Made by a program: the position numbers and the translations under genes | Shown: in pieces, positions 34,350 through 44,050 of the stretch | Numbering within the stretch: the stretch's first letter is position 1 | Layout: every line of letters starts with the position of its first letter | DNA from: JACKII01 sp965202745 | GTDB lineage: Bacteria; Pseudomonadota; Alphaproteobacteria; Bin95 | Direction: 5' to 3' | Length of the DNA stretch: 64,000 bases | Assembly: GCA_965202745.1 (NCBI GenBank) | Contig: CBDBCB010000016.1 | Span: 150,500-214,499, forward strand | Notes under the pieces: model-generated | What the model saw: the letters and a program-made list of their open reading frames with translations, nothing else | Database searches by the model: none | What the model was told of the DNA's origin: nothing

Positions 34350-35093
34350 TTAAGGCGAAATGCGGTTGAATATGCGCTTCCAGCGAATACCGCCCGGAAC
34401 GCCATAGATGCCGAAATTGTCGCTGTTGGTATCGATGGAGAAGAACATCAGCTCTGCCTTGCCGACCAGGTTGACCATCGGCACGAATCCGATCGAGCGC
34501 TGGTCGCGGCTGTCGGCGGAATTGTCCCGGTTGTCGCCCATGGCAAAGAAATGTCCCTCAGGCACCTTGTAGAGCGGAGTATTGTCGTAGGGGTGATTGT
34601 CGCCACGCTCCAGGATTTGGTGCTTCACGCCGCCCGGCAGCTCCTCCACAAAGCGTTGCAGGCGGATCACGCGGTTGTACTGATCGCGCTCCTCAAACAC
34701 GCCATCGGGTGTGCGGGGCGCCATTTCGCCGTTGATGTAGAGGCGGCCCTGCTTCACCTGCACCGTGTCGCCCGGCAGGCCGATAATACGCTTGATATAG
34801 TCGACGGAGGTGTCGGCCGGATAGCGGAAGACGGCTATGTCGCCGCGCTTGGGCGGGGTGAACATGATGCGGTCGGGAATGACCGGCACGCTCCAGGGCA
34901 AAGAATGGCGACTGTAGCCGTAGGAATACTTCGAGACGAAAAGAAAGTCGCCGATCAGCAAGGTCGGCAACATCGAACCGGACGGGATATTGAACGGCTC
35001 AAAAGCAAAGCTGCGGAAGGTGAACGCAATTGCGCCGGCGATGATGACGGTCCGGGCAACCGACCGCCAACCGCCACTAGACTTTTCGGCCAA
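34350..35093 (-). CDS. lepB: signal peptidase I
   Basis: 247 residues. One N-terminal membrane helix (TVIIAGAIAFTFRSFAF). Catalytic Ser lies in IPSGSMLPTL (~residues 36-45), catalytic Lys in YIKRIIGLPGD, and box E in GDNRDNSADSR. It cleaves leader peptides of exported proteins at the periplasmic face. Precedes rnc by 18 bases. Intact. Confidence 0.97.
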   Translation of the reverse strand: MAEKSSGGWRSVARTVIIAGAIAFTFRSFAFEPFNIPSGSMLPTLLIGDFLFVSKYSYGYSRHSLPWSVPVIPDRIMFTPPKRGDIAVFRYPADTSVDYIKRIIGLPGDTVQVKQGRLYINGEMAPRTPDGVFEERDQYNRVIRLQRFVEELPGGVKHQILERGDNHPYDNTPLYKVPEGHFFAMGDNRDNSADSRDQRSIGFVPMVNLVGKAELMFFSIDTNSDNFGIYGVPGGIRWKRIFNRISP

Positions 35094-35173
35094 AGGAAAT
35101 CTCCCTGCATGGAGGCTCGCACGCGGTGCGATGCATTGAATGGTGGTTGGACGTCAACAGTGTGGATCTTGGG

Positions 35174-35593
35174 CTAGGTCTTGGCGGCTGCCAATTCCTG
35201 AGGGATGGCGGAGATGACGACGAACGCCTGCGCCAGTGGATAGTCGTCTGTGATCGTAATGTCGATTTGCGCAACCATCCCGGCGGGCGTCAAGTGCGCC
35301 AGACGGGCGGCTGCCCCGTTGGTCAGGTGCATGGAGGGCTTGCCGCCCCGCAGGTTAATGACGCCCATGTCGCGCCAGTAGACGCCACGTGAAAGGCCGG
35401 TGCCCAGGGCTTTGGAGCAGGCCTCCTTGGCTGCAAACCGCTTAGCGTAACTGGCGGCGCGCAGACGGCGGCGGTCGGACTTCGTCTGTTCCACCTCGGT
35501 GAAGATGCGTTGGACGAAGCGGTTGCCGAAGCGTTCCAGAGTTTTTTCCACGCGCCGGATGTCGATCAGGTCGCTGCCGATACCGAGGATCAT
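35174..35593 (-). CDS. acpS: holo-[acyl-carrier-protein] synthase
   Basis: 139 residues from ATG 35593. Motifs ILGIGSDLIDIRRVEK (Mg-binding Asp) and KRFAAKEACSKALGTG (Glu). Transfers phosphopantetheine from CoA to apo-ACP. Start overlaps the pdxJ stop by four bases. The longer frame to 35854 belongs to pdxJ sequence. Confidence 0.95.
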   Translation of the reverse strand: MILGIGSDLIDIRRVEKTLERFGNRFVQRIFTEVEQTKSDRRRLRAASYAKRFAAKEACSKALGTGLSRGVYWRDMGVINLRGGKPSMHLTNGAAARLAHLTPAGMVAQIDITITDDYPLAQAFVVISAIPQELAAAKT

Positions 35594-36342
35594 ACACTTG
35601 CTCCCGCCCGTCCGATGTCCATCGCCTGGCGTATGCGGGTAATGGCGGGTTCCAGGCCGGTGAAAATGGCCTCGCCGATCAGGAAATGGCCGATGTTCAG
35701 TTCTACAAGCTGGGGAATAGCGGCGACCGGGCCGACTGTGTCGAAGTCCAGGCCATGGCCCGCGTGGCACTCCAGCCCGAGCGAATGGGCCAGCGCTGCG
35801 CCATCCTGCAGGCGGCGCAGGAGGTCTTGTTGCTCTTGGCCCGATGCCTCGCAATAGCTGCCCGTGTGCAGCTCTACCACGGCGGCTCCGTTGGCGGCGG
35901 CGGCGCGGATCTGCTCCGGGTCGGCTTCGATGAACAGCGAAACGCGGATGCCGGCATCGGCCAGTACAGCGATCATCGGGCGCAGGCGGTTGTCCTGGCC
36001 ACGCACGTCCAGGCCGCCTTCGGTCGTCAATTCCTCACGCTTCTCCGGCACCAGGCAGGCTGCGTGCGGCAGGACGTCGAGCGCAATGGCCTGCATCTCA
36101 TCGGTGGCTGCCATTTCGAAATTCAGCGGCAGATCGACTTCTTCGCGCAGACGGCGGATGTCGCTGTCTCGAATGTGCCGGCGGTCCTCCCGCAGGTGCG
36201 CAGTGATGCCGTCAGCGCCCGCAGCCTTGGCTAGCAGCGCCGCGCGCACGGGATCGGGCAGCGCGCCGCCGCGGGCGTTCCGCACAGTCGCCACGTGATC
36301 GATGTTCACGCCAAGGCGCAGAAAAGGAAACATCATGGTCAT
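35590..36342 (-). CDS. pdxJ: pyridoxine 5'-phosphate synthase
   Basis: 250 residues from ATG 36342; ATG 36336 or 36333 are equally plausible. Motifs LGVNIDHVATVRNARGG (~residues 7-23), ADGITAHLREDRRHI, and ECHAGHGLDFD. A TIM-barrel enzyme that condenses DXP with 3-amino-1-hydroxyacetone phosphate to give PNP (vitamin B6). Upstream reading to 36411 has no support. Follows rsh and precedes acpS, as is usual. Confidence 0.95.
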   Translation of the reverse strand: MTMMFPFLRLGVNIDHVATVRNARGGALPDPVRAALLAKAAGADGITAHLREDRRHIRDSDIRRLREEVDLPLNFEMAATDEMQAIALDVLPHAACLVPEKREELTTEGGLDVRGQDNRLRPMIAVLADAGIRVSLFIEADPEQIRAAAANGAAVVELHTGSYCEASGQEQQDLLRRLQDGAALAHSLGLECHAGHGLDFDTVGPVAAIPQLVELNIGHFLIGEAIFTGLEPAITRIRQAMDIGRAGASV

Positions 36343-36355
36343 ATCTGGCAGAAGA

Positions 36356-38515
36356 TCAGGATCGCGCGCGGCTGACTGAGGCAACCGACGGTTGGGCGCG
36401 CAACGCCGCAATAATATTGCTCAGATGCGAAACGTCCATCACTTGGATGTCAATCTGCATCTCCATGAAGTCTTCGGCGCGGTTGGTGAAGCGCAGATTG
36501 GTGATGTTGCCGTGCCCCTGGGCGATGGTCGCGGAGATTTCGGCCAGCTTGCCCGGCCGGTTTTCCACGATAACATGTAGTCGTGCTGTGTTGATCGTGG
36601 CGGCGTTCGGGTCCCAGCTCACATCGAGCCAGCGTTCCGGCGAATGATGGAAGCTTTCCAGCGATGCGCAGTCATCCGTGTGGATCGTCACGCCCTTCCC
36701 GGTGGTGACGATACCAACAATTTTGTCGCCGGGCAGCGGGTGGCAGCAGCGGGCGAAGTGCAACGCCAGGCCCGGAACCAGGCCACGGATGGCAACCGGC
36801 TGCTTCTTCTGGTTTTGCTTTGCTTGGCGTTTGCTTGGCAACAAGGGTACAACGTTAGCGTCCGCGTCCTTGGGCAGATCTGCGACCGCAAACAGGCACG
36901 TCACCAACTCCCCCTCGGTAATCTGGCCTTCACCGATCGCCGCAAACAGGTCTTCTGAGTCTTCGAATTCGAACTGCTCGAGGGCTGGAGTGAGTGTGCG
37001 GTCATTCATGCCCACATTGTGTTCGACGAAGGCATTCCGGGCGATTTCCCGGCCAAGCTGTACATATTGTTCGCGTTGTTGCAGGCGCATGGAGCGGCGT
37101 ATGCGCGCCTGGGCTTTTCCGGTTACGACAAACCGCAGCCATTCCGGGGAGGGGTTCCGGTTCCGGTAGGTCGTAATATCCACCTGGTCGCCGCTGTTGA
37201 GCTTTGTCCGCAGCGGCACCGGCTTGCCGTTGACTTTGGCGCCGACGCAGGTGTCGCCAATATCAGAGTGAACTGCATAAGCGAAATCGATCGGCCCGGC
37301 ACCCTGCGGCAGCGAAATCAACTCTCCCTTGGGGGTGAAGCAGAACACCTGGTCCTGGTACATTTCCAGGCGCGTATGCTCCAGGAACTCGTCGGAATTG
37401 GCTGTCTGGTCCAGGATATCGACCAGGCCGCGTATCCACGAGAACTGCTCACCATCAACCGTCGCGCTGTCGTCCGCTTCCTTGTAAATCCAGTGGGCTG
37501 CAACACCGTATTCTGCGAATTCATGCATCTCGCGGGTGCGGATTTGTATCTCGATACGCAGGTTGCGCGGTGCCAGTACAGTGGTGTGAATCGACTTGTA
37601 GCCGTTCAGTTTCGGCACGCTGATATAATCTTTAAAGCGGCCGACAATTGCCCGGTAATTGTGATGGATACAGCCCAAGGCCTGGTAACACTGGGCGACA
37701 TCGTCCACGGTGGCACGGAACGCCATGATGTCGGTGATTTGCTCGAACGGGACGTTCTTTTTCTTCATCTTCTCCCATATGGAATGGGGAAGCTTTTCCC
37801 GGCCGAATACCTCCGCTTCGATATTGTCGTTTCTGAGTTTCTGTTGCAGATCGCCAATTACGTCGCCGACCAGATTCTGGCCGTGCTCACGCAAATAGTT
37901 CAACCGGGCAATAACGGAGGCACGTGCGTCGGGGTGCATTTCCGCAAACGACAGGTCGGTCAGCTCGTCGCGCCAATCTTGCATGCCCATGCGCTGGGCC
38001 AGCGGCGCGTAGATTTCCATTGTCTCACGCGCGACACGCAGCCGTTTTTCGGGCTTCTCGATGAAAGACAGGGTCCGCATGTTGTGCACGCGATCCGCCA
38101 GTTTCACCAGGAGAACCCGGATGTCCCGCGACATAGACACGACAAGCTTGCGGAAGTTCTCGGCCTGCTTGGACTGATCCGACCGCAATTCCAGTTTTGA
38201 GAGTTTGGTCACGCCATCGACAAGGTTCGCAATTTCAGCGCCGAAATTGGTGCTGACCTCTGTCAGGGTCGCTGTGGTGTCTTCCACCGTGTCGTGCAGC
38301 AACGCCGTGACGATGCTGGCAGTATCCAGCCGCTTTTCAGCCACGATGCCGGCAACCGCCAGAGGGTGCGAAATGTACGGCTCGCCAGAGGCGCGCAACT
38401 GCATTTCATGGTGAGTGTCGGCGAACCGGTAGGCGCGCTCGATCATCCCTAAATCGGCGCGCGGCGTATGGCGGTTTACCGATTGTTCGAGTTCACTGAA
38501 ATGTGCAACGTCCAT
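36356..38515 (-). CDS. bifunctional (p)ppGpp synthetase/hydrolase (RSH)
   Basis: 719 residues. HD hydrolase domain at N-terminus (PLAVAGIVAEKRLDTASIVT, LLHDTVEDT), synthetase domain (RFKDYISVPKLNGYKSIHTT), TGS domain (VFCFTPKGELISLPQGAGPI) and C-terminal ACT domain. Alphaproteobacteria typically carry one long RSH doing both reactions of the stringent response. Preceded by rpoZ, about 65 bases upstream, the conserved rpoZ-rsh order. No defects seen. Confidence 0.96.
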   Translation of the reverse strand: MDVAHFSELEQSVNRHTPRADLGMIERAYRFADTHHEMQLRASGEPYISHPLAVAGIVAEKRLDTASIVTALLHDTVEDTTATLTEVSTNFGAEIANLVDGVTKLSKLELRSDQSKQAENFRKLVVSMSRDIRVLLVKLADRVHNMRTLSFIEKPEKRLRVARETMEIYAPLAQRMGMQDWRDELTDLSFAEMHPDARASVIARLNYLREHGQNLVGDVIGDLQQKLRNDNIEAEVFGREKLPHSIWEKMKKKNVPFEQITDIMAFRATVDDVAQCYQALGCIHHNYRAIVGRFKDYISVPKLNGYKSIHTTVLAPRNLRIEIQIRTREMHEFAEYGVAAHWIYKEADDSATVDGEQFSWIRGLVDILDQTANSDEFLEHTRLEMYQDQVFCFTPKGELISLPQGAGPIDFAYAVHSDIGDTCVGAKVNGKPVPLRTKLNSGDQVDITTYRNRNPSPEWLRFVVTGKAQARIRRSMRLQQREQYVQLGREIARNAFVEHNVGMNDRTLTPALEQFEFEDSEDLFAAIGEGQITEGELVTCLFAVADLPKDADANVVPLLPSKRQAKQNQKKQPVAIRGLVPGLALHFARCCHPLPGDKIVGIVTTGKGVTIHTDDCASLESFHHSPERWLDVSWDPNAATINTARLHVIVENRPGKLAEISATIAQGHGNITNLRFTNRAEDFMEMQIDIQVMDVSHLSNIIAALRAQPSVASVSRARS

Positions 38516-38580
38516 GAGCCGTTTACTTCGTAGTTTCAGGCACAGAGGGTCGTTGCAGCAGTCGGCACGGTATGCCCAGC

Positions 38581-38952
38581 CTAGTCGTCCCGGCCTTGGT
38601 ATTCGCCTGCCTGGGCGGCCAGTTCCCGCGCCAGAGAGGCCAGGTCCAGCTCCTCCGCTGGTGGTGGATCATTGTCGTCATGGCGGGCATTGTTATTGCC
38701 GCTATCATCCAGGTAGAACGATTGATCATATTGCCGTTGATTACTTTGGATCAGCGACTCGTTCAGTTCGTCCAGTACGATGGTTTCTTCCGCGATCTCA
38801 CGCAGGGCGACGACCGGGTTCTTGTCGCGGTCACGATCGATGGTGAGTTCTGCACCGGCCGAAATACCCCGCGCCCGCTGGCCTGCCACCAGGACAAGCT
38901 CGAAGCGGTTGGGGACCAACTCAACACAGTCTTCTACCGTAACTCGCGCCAT
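38581..38952 (-). CDS. rpoZ: RNA polymerase omega subunit
   Basis: 123 residues from ATG 38952: ARVTVEDCVELVPNRFELVL and ARGISAGAELTIDRDRDKNP are canonical. The C-terminus has an acidic, asparagine-rich extension typical of the alphaproteobacterial form. Omega aids assembly and ppGpp response of RNA polymerase; it is first in the rpoZ-rsh series. Upstream in-frame reading to 39102 contains a possible ATG but no conserved sequence. Confidence 0.95.
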   Translation of the reverse strand: MARVTVEDCVELVPNRFELVLVAGQRARGISAGAELTIDRDRDKNPVVALREIAEETIVLDELNESLIQSNQRQYDQSFYLDDSGNNNARHDDNDPPPAEELDLASLARELAAQAGEYQGRDD

Positions 38953-39258
38953 TCCAAATCTCTCCAATAGTGAGCCATAAAGAATATGTTGCCCTGCAGC
39001 ATAATGCAATGGACGAGGTGACGCGAGCTTGCCAACCAGGTCCAGCGGCAGCTCACGCCGGTATGAGACCGGTTTGTATCGCGTCAAAACACTGTTTTCC
39101 ATGCTATAAGACTGAAAAATACCACAAAACTATTGATGACGGTTGAATGGACCGCCGTGAATCCATATATACCGTTCAACTAGGGCGTGGGTGCACCAAT
39201 CATTTGGTTGTGTTGTGCGTCTTAGCGCTAAATTGAAACTCGGCATTATGGACATTTC
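38953..39258. promoter_or_regulatory. divergent rpoZ / NYN-protein intergenic region
   Basis: About 300 bases, A+T-richer than its surroundings, holding promoters for both rpoZ-rsh and the NYN gene. A tataag near 39105 and ttgaaa at 39231 resemble promoter boxes, but no well-spaced pair can be assigned. Confidence 0.35.
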
Positions 39259-39867
39259 ATGGTTAAAGACTACCCTGAAGAGAGAACTGCGCTCTTTATC
39301 GACGGCGCAAATTTGTACTCAGCCGCTAGAAACTTGAATTTCGATATCGATTACAGGAAATTGTTAGATTATTTCGGGAGCAACACCTATCTTAAGCGCG
39401 CATTTTACTATACCGCGTTGATGGAAGATCAGGAGTATTCGCCGATTCGTCCGCTGATTGATTGGCTGGACTATAACGGCTTTACGATGATCACCAAGCC
39501 GACAAAAGAATTCACGGACGTCACTGGCCGCCGCAAGATTAAAGGCAATATGGACATCGAACTCGCCGTCGATGCCTTGGAGATGGCGGAGCACGTTGAC
39601 CACATCATTCTATTCTCGGGCGATGGCGATTTCCGCAGGCTGGTCGAGTCTCTGCAGCGGCACGGCGTGCGGGTCACTGTCGTTTCAACGATCCGCACCC
39701 AGCCGCCGATGGTCGCCGATGAGCTGCGCCGTCAGGCAGACCAGTTCGTCGACTTGACCACCATGCAGCGGTTCATTGAACGGGCCGGCGGTGGCGGTCC
39801 CCGTATGAACCGTCCGCCGATGGACGACGGTTTTGACGATGAAGACGAAGACAACGTCTATAACTGA
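39259..39867 (+). CDS. NYN/DUF88 (LabA-like) PIN-fold RNase domain protein
   Basis: 202 residues. Acidic active-site signature of NYN domains: ALFIDGANLYSAARNL (Asp ~16), KGNMDIELAVDALEMAE (~95-111), ILFSGDGDFRRLVE (~118-131). These residues line a metal-dependent nuclease site in PIN-like folds. The acidic tail (DDGFDDEDEDNVY) is unstructured. Usually single-copy in alphaproteobacteria; RNA target unknown. Followed by a uracil-DNA glycosylase gene 18 bases downstream. Confidence 0.9.
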   Translation: MVKDYPEERTALFIDGANLYSAARNLNFDIDYRKLLDYFGSNTYLKRAFYYTALMEDQEYSPIRPLIDWLDYNGFTMITKPTKEFTDVTGRRKIKGNMDIELAVDALEMAEHVDHIILFSGDGDFRRLVESLQRHGVRVTVVSTIRTQPPMVADELRRQADQFVDLTTMQRFIERAGGGGPRMNRPPMDDGFDDEDEDNVYN

Positions 39868-39885
39868 CGCGCTCATCTGACGCCG

Positions 39886-40515
39886 ATGCGGGCTCCTTCC
39901 CCAGATTGCGTGCTTTGCCCGCGGCTTGTTGCTTTCCGCGAGGAGCAGCGCGCGGCATACCCTGATTGGTTCAATCGGCCAGTCCCCTCTTTCGGGCCGT
40001 CTGATGCCGCGTTGCTGGTGGTTGGCCTGGCACCGGGTTTGCGCGGGGCCAACCGCACGGGGCGTCCGTTCACTGGCGACTATGCCGGCGATTTACTCTA
40101 TGCGACTTTGCTCGCCACCGGATTTGCCGCTGGCGAGTACAAAGCCGCCATCGATGATGGCCTGACCCTCATCGACTGCCGGATCACCAATGCCGTGCGG
40201 TGTCTGCCGCCGCAAAACAAACCCGTTGGCGCGGAGATCGGCAATTGCCGGCCTTTCCTGATAGAAGAGTTACAAGGTCTGCCCCGGCTGCGCGTAGTCG
40301 TGGCGTTGGGCCGGATCGCCCATGACAGTCTTTTGCGGACTTTGGGAGTGCGCTTGGCCGATTATCCGTTCGGGCATGGTGCGCTGCATGAAATCGGTGG
40401 CCTGACCATTGCCGACAGCTACCATTGCTCGCGGTACAACACGCAGACCGGCCGTCTGACCGAACCGATGTTCCGTCAGGTATTCGAGCGGGTGCAGGCA
40501 TTGATTGCCGCGTAA
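39886..40515 (+). CDS. uracil-DNA glycosylase, family 5 (UdgB-like)
   Basis: 209 residues. Substrate-binding motif VGLAPGLRGANRTGRPFTGD (~residues 47-66) places it in family 5 rather than family 4. The FeS-ligand cysteines C8/C11 (CVLCPR) and the pair near CRITNAVRC and YHCSRYNT are present. It removes uracil and other deaminated bases from DNA. Co-oriented with the NYN gene, 18 bases apart. Confidence 0.9.
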   Translation: MRAPSPDCVLCPRLVAFREEQRAAYPDWFNRPVPSFGPSDAALLVVGLAPGLRGANRTGRPFTGDYAGDLLYATLLATGFAAGEYKAAIDDGLTLIDCRITNAVRCLPPQNKPVGAEIGNCRPFLIEELQGLPRLRVVVALGRIAHDSLLRTLGVRLADYPFGHGALHEIGGLTIADSYHCSRYNTQTGRLTEPMFRQVFERVQALIAA

Positions 40516-40614
40516 CATAAATCAGTACCCGCAAAGTGCGGCCAACATTGCAATAAGCCGCCCGGCAGACTATTCCCCGCCAGGATCGTTGCCCAATTCA
40601 CGAAATGGACGCTG

Positions 40615-41913
40615 ATGGACAGCAATATCTGGATTTCCGGTCTCATTGTACTCGTGCTGATTTGCGCGTCTGCGTTCTTTTCCGGCTCTGAGACCGCGCT
40701 GACCGCCGCTAGCCGGGCGCGCATCCACCAGCGCGCCAGAAAGGGCGACCGCCGTGCACGCATCGTCCGCCGCCTGGGGGAGGACAAGGAAACGCTCCTG
40801 GGTGCGCTGCTGCTGGGCAACAATCTGGTCAACATCCTGGCGGCGTCTTTGGCGACCAGCGTACTAGTTGGCCTCTTCGGTGAGGCAGGGGTCGCCGTCA
40901 CCACGCTCGGCATGACGGTCCTGCTCCTGATTTTTGCTGAGGTTCTGCCCAAAACCATCGCCATCACACACCCGGACCGAACCGCCGTGCTTGTCGCGCC
41001 TGTGGTTCAATGGGTCGTCCGGATATTGCGGCCGGCCGTGATCGCGGTGCGGGTTATTGTTCGCGGGCTTTTGCGGGTTCTGCATATCAAGAGCCAGTCT
41101 GCCCAGACCCAGGAAGCCCACGCGGAAGAGTTGCGCGGGGTGATCGAACTACACCGTAGCGATGACCCCGATACTCATGTTGAGCGCCAGATGCTGCGTA
41201 GTGTGCTGGACCTGGGGGAGGTCGAGGCGGAAGATGTAATGACCCACCGCTCCCGCATGATATCCGTTGATGCGGGGCTGCCGATCGACGAGATTGTGGA
41301 GCAGGTGCTCAGCAGTCCCTACACCCGCATCCCCCTATGGCGCGACGATCCCGACAATATTGTGGGGGTCCTGCACGCAAAGGCGCTGTTGCGCGCGATC
41401 CGCAGCAATTCCGGCGAGCTGGACCAGGCCATGCTGCAGGAAATTGCCTCCGAGCCCTGGTTTATCCCCGACACAACCACGTTATGGGACCAGTTGCAGG
41501 CATTCCGCAAACGCCGCGAGCACTTCGCACTGGTCGTTGACGAGTATGGCGCGTTGATGGGGATCGTAACCCTGGAAGATATCCTGGAGGAGATTGTCGG
41601 CGACATTACGGACGAAACTGATATTTCCGTACCCGGCGTCCGGCTGCAGCCGGACGGGTCGGTGACGGCGCCGGGCACCGTTACGATCCGCGATCTGAAC
41701 CGCCAATTTGAATGGTCTTTGCCTGATGAGCGCGCAACCACGGTCGGCGGGCTGATTCTTTATGAAGCGCGGCTGATCGCCGAAGCTGGGCAGATTTTTG
41801 AGTTCTTTGGCTTCCGCTTCCGTATTCTGCGCCGCACGGGTAACCGCATCAGCGCGGTGCGGATCACGCCGCCGAATGCCCGTCCGCGCGCACCGGTTCA
41901 GGCTTTGCGGTAG
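40615..41913 (+). CDS. HlyC/CorC (CNNM, DUF21) family membrane protein
   Basis: 432 residues. A DUF21 membrane domain (ALVLICASAFFSGSETALTA, TMTVLLLIFAEVLPKTIAIT), then two CBS domains (EDVMTHRSRMISVD, HFALVVDEYGALMGIVTLED) and a CorC-C domain. The family takes part in Mg2+/Co2+ homeostasis, probably as efflux. Near its end it overlaps the convergent methyltransferase gene by 16 bases. Intact. Confidence 0.9.
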   Translation: MDSNIWISGLIVLVLICASAFFSGSETALTAASRARIHQRARKGDRRARIVRRLGEDKETLLGALLLGNNLVNILAASLATSVLVGLFGEAGVAVTTLGMTVLLLIFAEVLPKTIAITHPDRTAVLVAPVVQWVVRILRPAVIAVRVIVRGLLRVLHIKSQSAQTQEAHAEELRGVIELHRSDDPDTHVERQMLRSVLDLGEVEAEDVMTHRSRMISVDAGLPIDEIVEQVLSSPYTRIPLWRDDPDNIVGVLHAKALLRAIRSNSGELDQAMLQEIASEPWFIPDTTTLWDQLQAFRKRREHFALVVDEYGALMGIVTLEDILEEIVGDITDETDISVPGVRLQPDGSVTAPGTVTIRDLNRQFEWSLPDERATTVGGLILYEARLIAEAGQIFEFFGFRFRILRRTGNRISAVRITPPNARPRAPVQALR

Positions 41914-42500
41914 CACCAAATCCAGGCAGGCGGCACGTTTCTGGCGACAAAACCAGTGCGCTCCGCCCGGATACCCCATTCAGCCAGCTTTCGCCGCGGT
42001 ACAGGACTGCGGAAACCATAGGTGAACTGAATGAAGATCGAATCAGCGCCGGCAGACAGCGATTGGGTTAGGATTTCCCGCTGAATATTGGTGGACATGG
42101 AAAGGATCGGCAGGCCGGAGACGATGGTGCTGACTTCGCTTACCTGGTGCCGCTCCAGCAGATCAGTCAGACATGCGGCATCGCCCATGGCCAGCGGCGC
42201 GCTGGGGAAACGTCGCTGCAAACGGGCAAAGAACACCGGGTCAAGCTCGACGATCAGCAACCGGTCGGTTGCCGGCGTTTTCTCCAGGAGCACACGGGTA
42301 AACGAGCCCACGCCCGCCCCCAGCTCGATCACGTGGCCAGGGTTGCTCCAGTCAACCTGGCGGACCATGGCTTGCGACAGGGCGCGGCCACTGGGGGTCA
42401 CCGCACCGACCTTTGTCGGGTGCAGCAGCCAGCGCAAAAGGAATATGGGATCGTCTGCTGTTATGACGCGCTCACGGCACCGTTCATCATCATCTAACAC
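41898..42500 (-). CDS. class I SAM-dependent methyltransferase (phospholipid N-methyltransferase PmtA-like)
   Basis: 200 residues. FLLRWLLHPTKVGAVTPSGR is typical of alphaproteobacterial PmtA/Erm-like enzymes. SAM-binding motif I is VIELGAGVGSFTRVLL (~residues 57-72), and the later DAACLTDLLERH and IVSGLPILSM fit motifs II and IV. PmtA methylates phosphatidylethanolamine to phosphatidylcholine. Sinorhizobium-type PmtA has the same plan and length, but assignment within the fold is moderate. Confidence 0.75.
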   Translation of the reverse strand: MLDDDERCRERVITADDPIFLLRWLLHPTKVGAVTPSGRALSQAMVRQVDWSNPGHVIELGAGVGSFTRVLLEKTPATDRLLIVELDPVFFARLQRRFPSAPLAMGDAACLTDLLERHQVSEVSTIVSGLPILSMSTNIQREILTQSLSAGADSIFIQFTYGFRSPVPRRKLAEWGIRAERTGFVARNVPPAWIWCYRKA

Positions 42501-42677
42501 TTCACACCTCCCGCAGGCGGCGTCAGGTGAGTATCACCTGCGGCGCTGCTCGCTTCTGGCGGGAATGAAACCCGGGAATACGTTGCCGCTATTATAAGCA
42601 TATCCGATAGAAGTGCGGCTAGCCAAGAATTCGAATGTGGCAAGTCTAAAGTCCCAAATTCACTGATTCTCCGATAT

Positions 42678-44050
42678 GAGAAACAGCTGACAGTTGGTGA
42701 TTTTCCTGAGGGGCGGCATATCATGGCGTTGTTCCCGCGCCGCAATTCTCGCTGAGAAAAGGCTATGCCTCATGACGAGAGATACCATCACCGCGTTGCC
42801 CCATCCCAAGGGATTTTCCGCCGATCCGCTGACGGATTTGATCCGTTCCGGGGCGCGGCAGTTGATCGAGCAAGCGCTTGAAGCTGAGTGGAGCGCATGG
42901 CTTGCGCCATTTTCCAATGAGACGACGCCCGAGGGGCCCGCGCGGGTCGTTCGTCACGCTCACCTGCCAGAACGAGAGGGAATGACCGGGATTGGCCCAG
43001 TGCCCGTGAAAGGGCCACGCGGGCGGGATCGTGATCGGCAGGCTGAGAAGGGTCGGTTCTCTTCTTCGATCCTGCCACCGTATCTGCGCAAGGCGAAGTC
43101 CGTCGAGGACTTGCTGCCCTGGCTTTCCCTCAACGGCATTTCCACGGGCGATTTTCAGGCGGCCTTGGCCGCGCTGCTCGGGCCGAACGCGGCGGGCCTG
43201 TCGTCCCCCACCATCTCGCGGCTGAAGTCCGATTGGTGGGAGGAGTACGACCGCTGGCAGAAGCGCGATCTCAGCGCCCGGCGCATCGTCTATGTCTGGG
43301 CGGATGGCGTCTATTTCCAGCCAAGGATGGAAGAAAAGCAATGTGTTCTGGTGCTGCTCGGCGCGGATGAATGGGGCCGAAAGGAGATACTGGGGCTGAT
43401 CGACGGCTATCGCGAAAGGACCCAAAGCTGGCGCGCGCTCCTGCTCGACCTCAAGTGGCGCGGCCTCAATCACGCGCCCGATCTCGCGGTAGGCGACGGT
43501 GCACTGGGCTTCTGGGCCGCCCTTCGCGCGGTCTTCGGCGCGACCGCAGAACAGCGCTGCTGGTTCCATAAAACCGGCAATGGGCTGAAGGCAATGCCCC
43601 AATCGGTGCAAGCGAAAGCCAAAGGCCCCCTGCACGACATCTGGCAGGTAGAGACGAAGGCCGAAGCCATGGCAGCCTGCGATTTCTTCATCGAGACCTA
43701 CGGCGTGAAAGACGAACAAGCGGTAGCCAAATGGATCAAAGACCGTGACGTGCTGCTGGCCTTCTATGATTTCCCGGCAGAACAGTGGAAACACATCAGA
43801 ACCACCCATCCCATCGAAAGCGCCTTCGCGACGGTGTGTCACCGGACAGGTAAAACCAAAGGCTGTCTGAGCCGAAAGACCGCCCTCGCCATGGCGGTCA
43901 GGCTCCTGATGTCAGCGCAGGGCAAATGGCGAAAGCGCGACGGCGCAAATCGCATGCCTGGGATAATCCAGGGCATTGCATTCATCGACGGGATCAAACA
44001 AATGCAAAACGCCGCCTGATCAAGCCGTCACCAACTTTCCAGCATAGCTC
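42678..44050 (+). mobile_element. IS256-family insertion sequence, copy 1
   Basis: About 1373 bp, nearly identical to 62462-63833. Inner parts of the ends are inverted (agttggtga at left, tcaccaact at right); shared sequence between the copies sets the limits. No clear 8-9-bp target duplication found. Confidence 0.75.
42772..44019 (+). CDS. IS256-family transposase (intact)
   Basis: 415 residues, normal for IS256. Family signature segments: VYVWADGVYFQPRMEE (first Asp), GDGALGFWAALRAVFG (second Asp), QRCWFHKTGNGLKAMP, and IRTTHPIESAFATV (Glu). Directs cut-and-paste or copy-out transposition. Unlike copy 2 it has CAG, not TAG, at codon 337, so this copy could be active and could mobilise copy 2. 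Confidence 0.9.
   Translation: MTRDTITALPHPKGFSADPLTDLIRSGARQLIEQALEAEWSAWLAPFSNETTPEGPARVVRHAHLPEREGMTGIGPVPVKGPRGRDRDRQAEKGRFSSSILPPYLRKAKSVEDLLPWLSLNGISTGDFQAALAALLGPNAAGLSSPTISRLKSDWWEEYDRWQKRDLSARRIVYVWADGVYFQPRMEEKQCVLVLLGADEWGRKEILGLIDGYRERTQSWRALLLDLKWRGLNHAPDLAVGDGALGFWAALRAVFGATAEQRCWFHKTGNGLKAMPQSVQAKAKGPLHDIWQVETKAEAMAACDFFIETYGVKDEQAVAKWIKDRDVLLAFYDFPAEQWKHIRTTHPIESAFATVCHRTGKTKGCLSRKTALAMAVRLLMSAQGKWRKRDGANRMPGIIQGIAFIDGIKQMQNAA

Noticed and set aside
37019..38200. 393-codon + strand open frame inside rsh
   Set aside because: The minus strand encodes a complete RSH with all domains; this frame is its shadow.
42763..43842. 359-codon minus-strand open frame in both IS256 copies
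   Set aside because: It is the complement of the transposase and appears in both copies only because they are near-identical.
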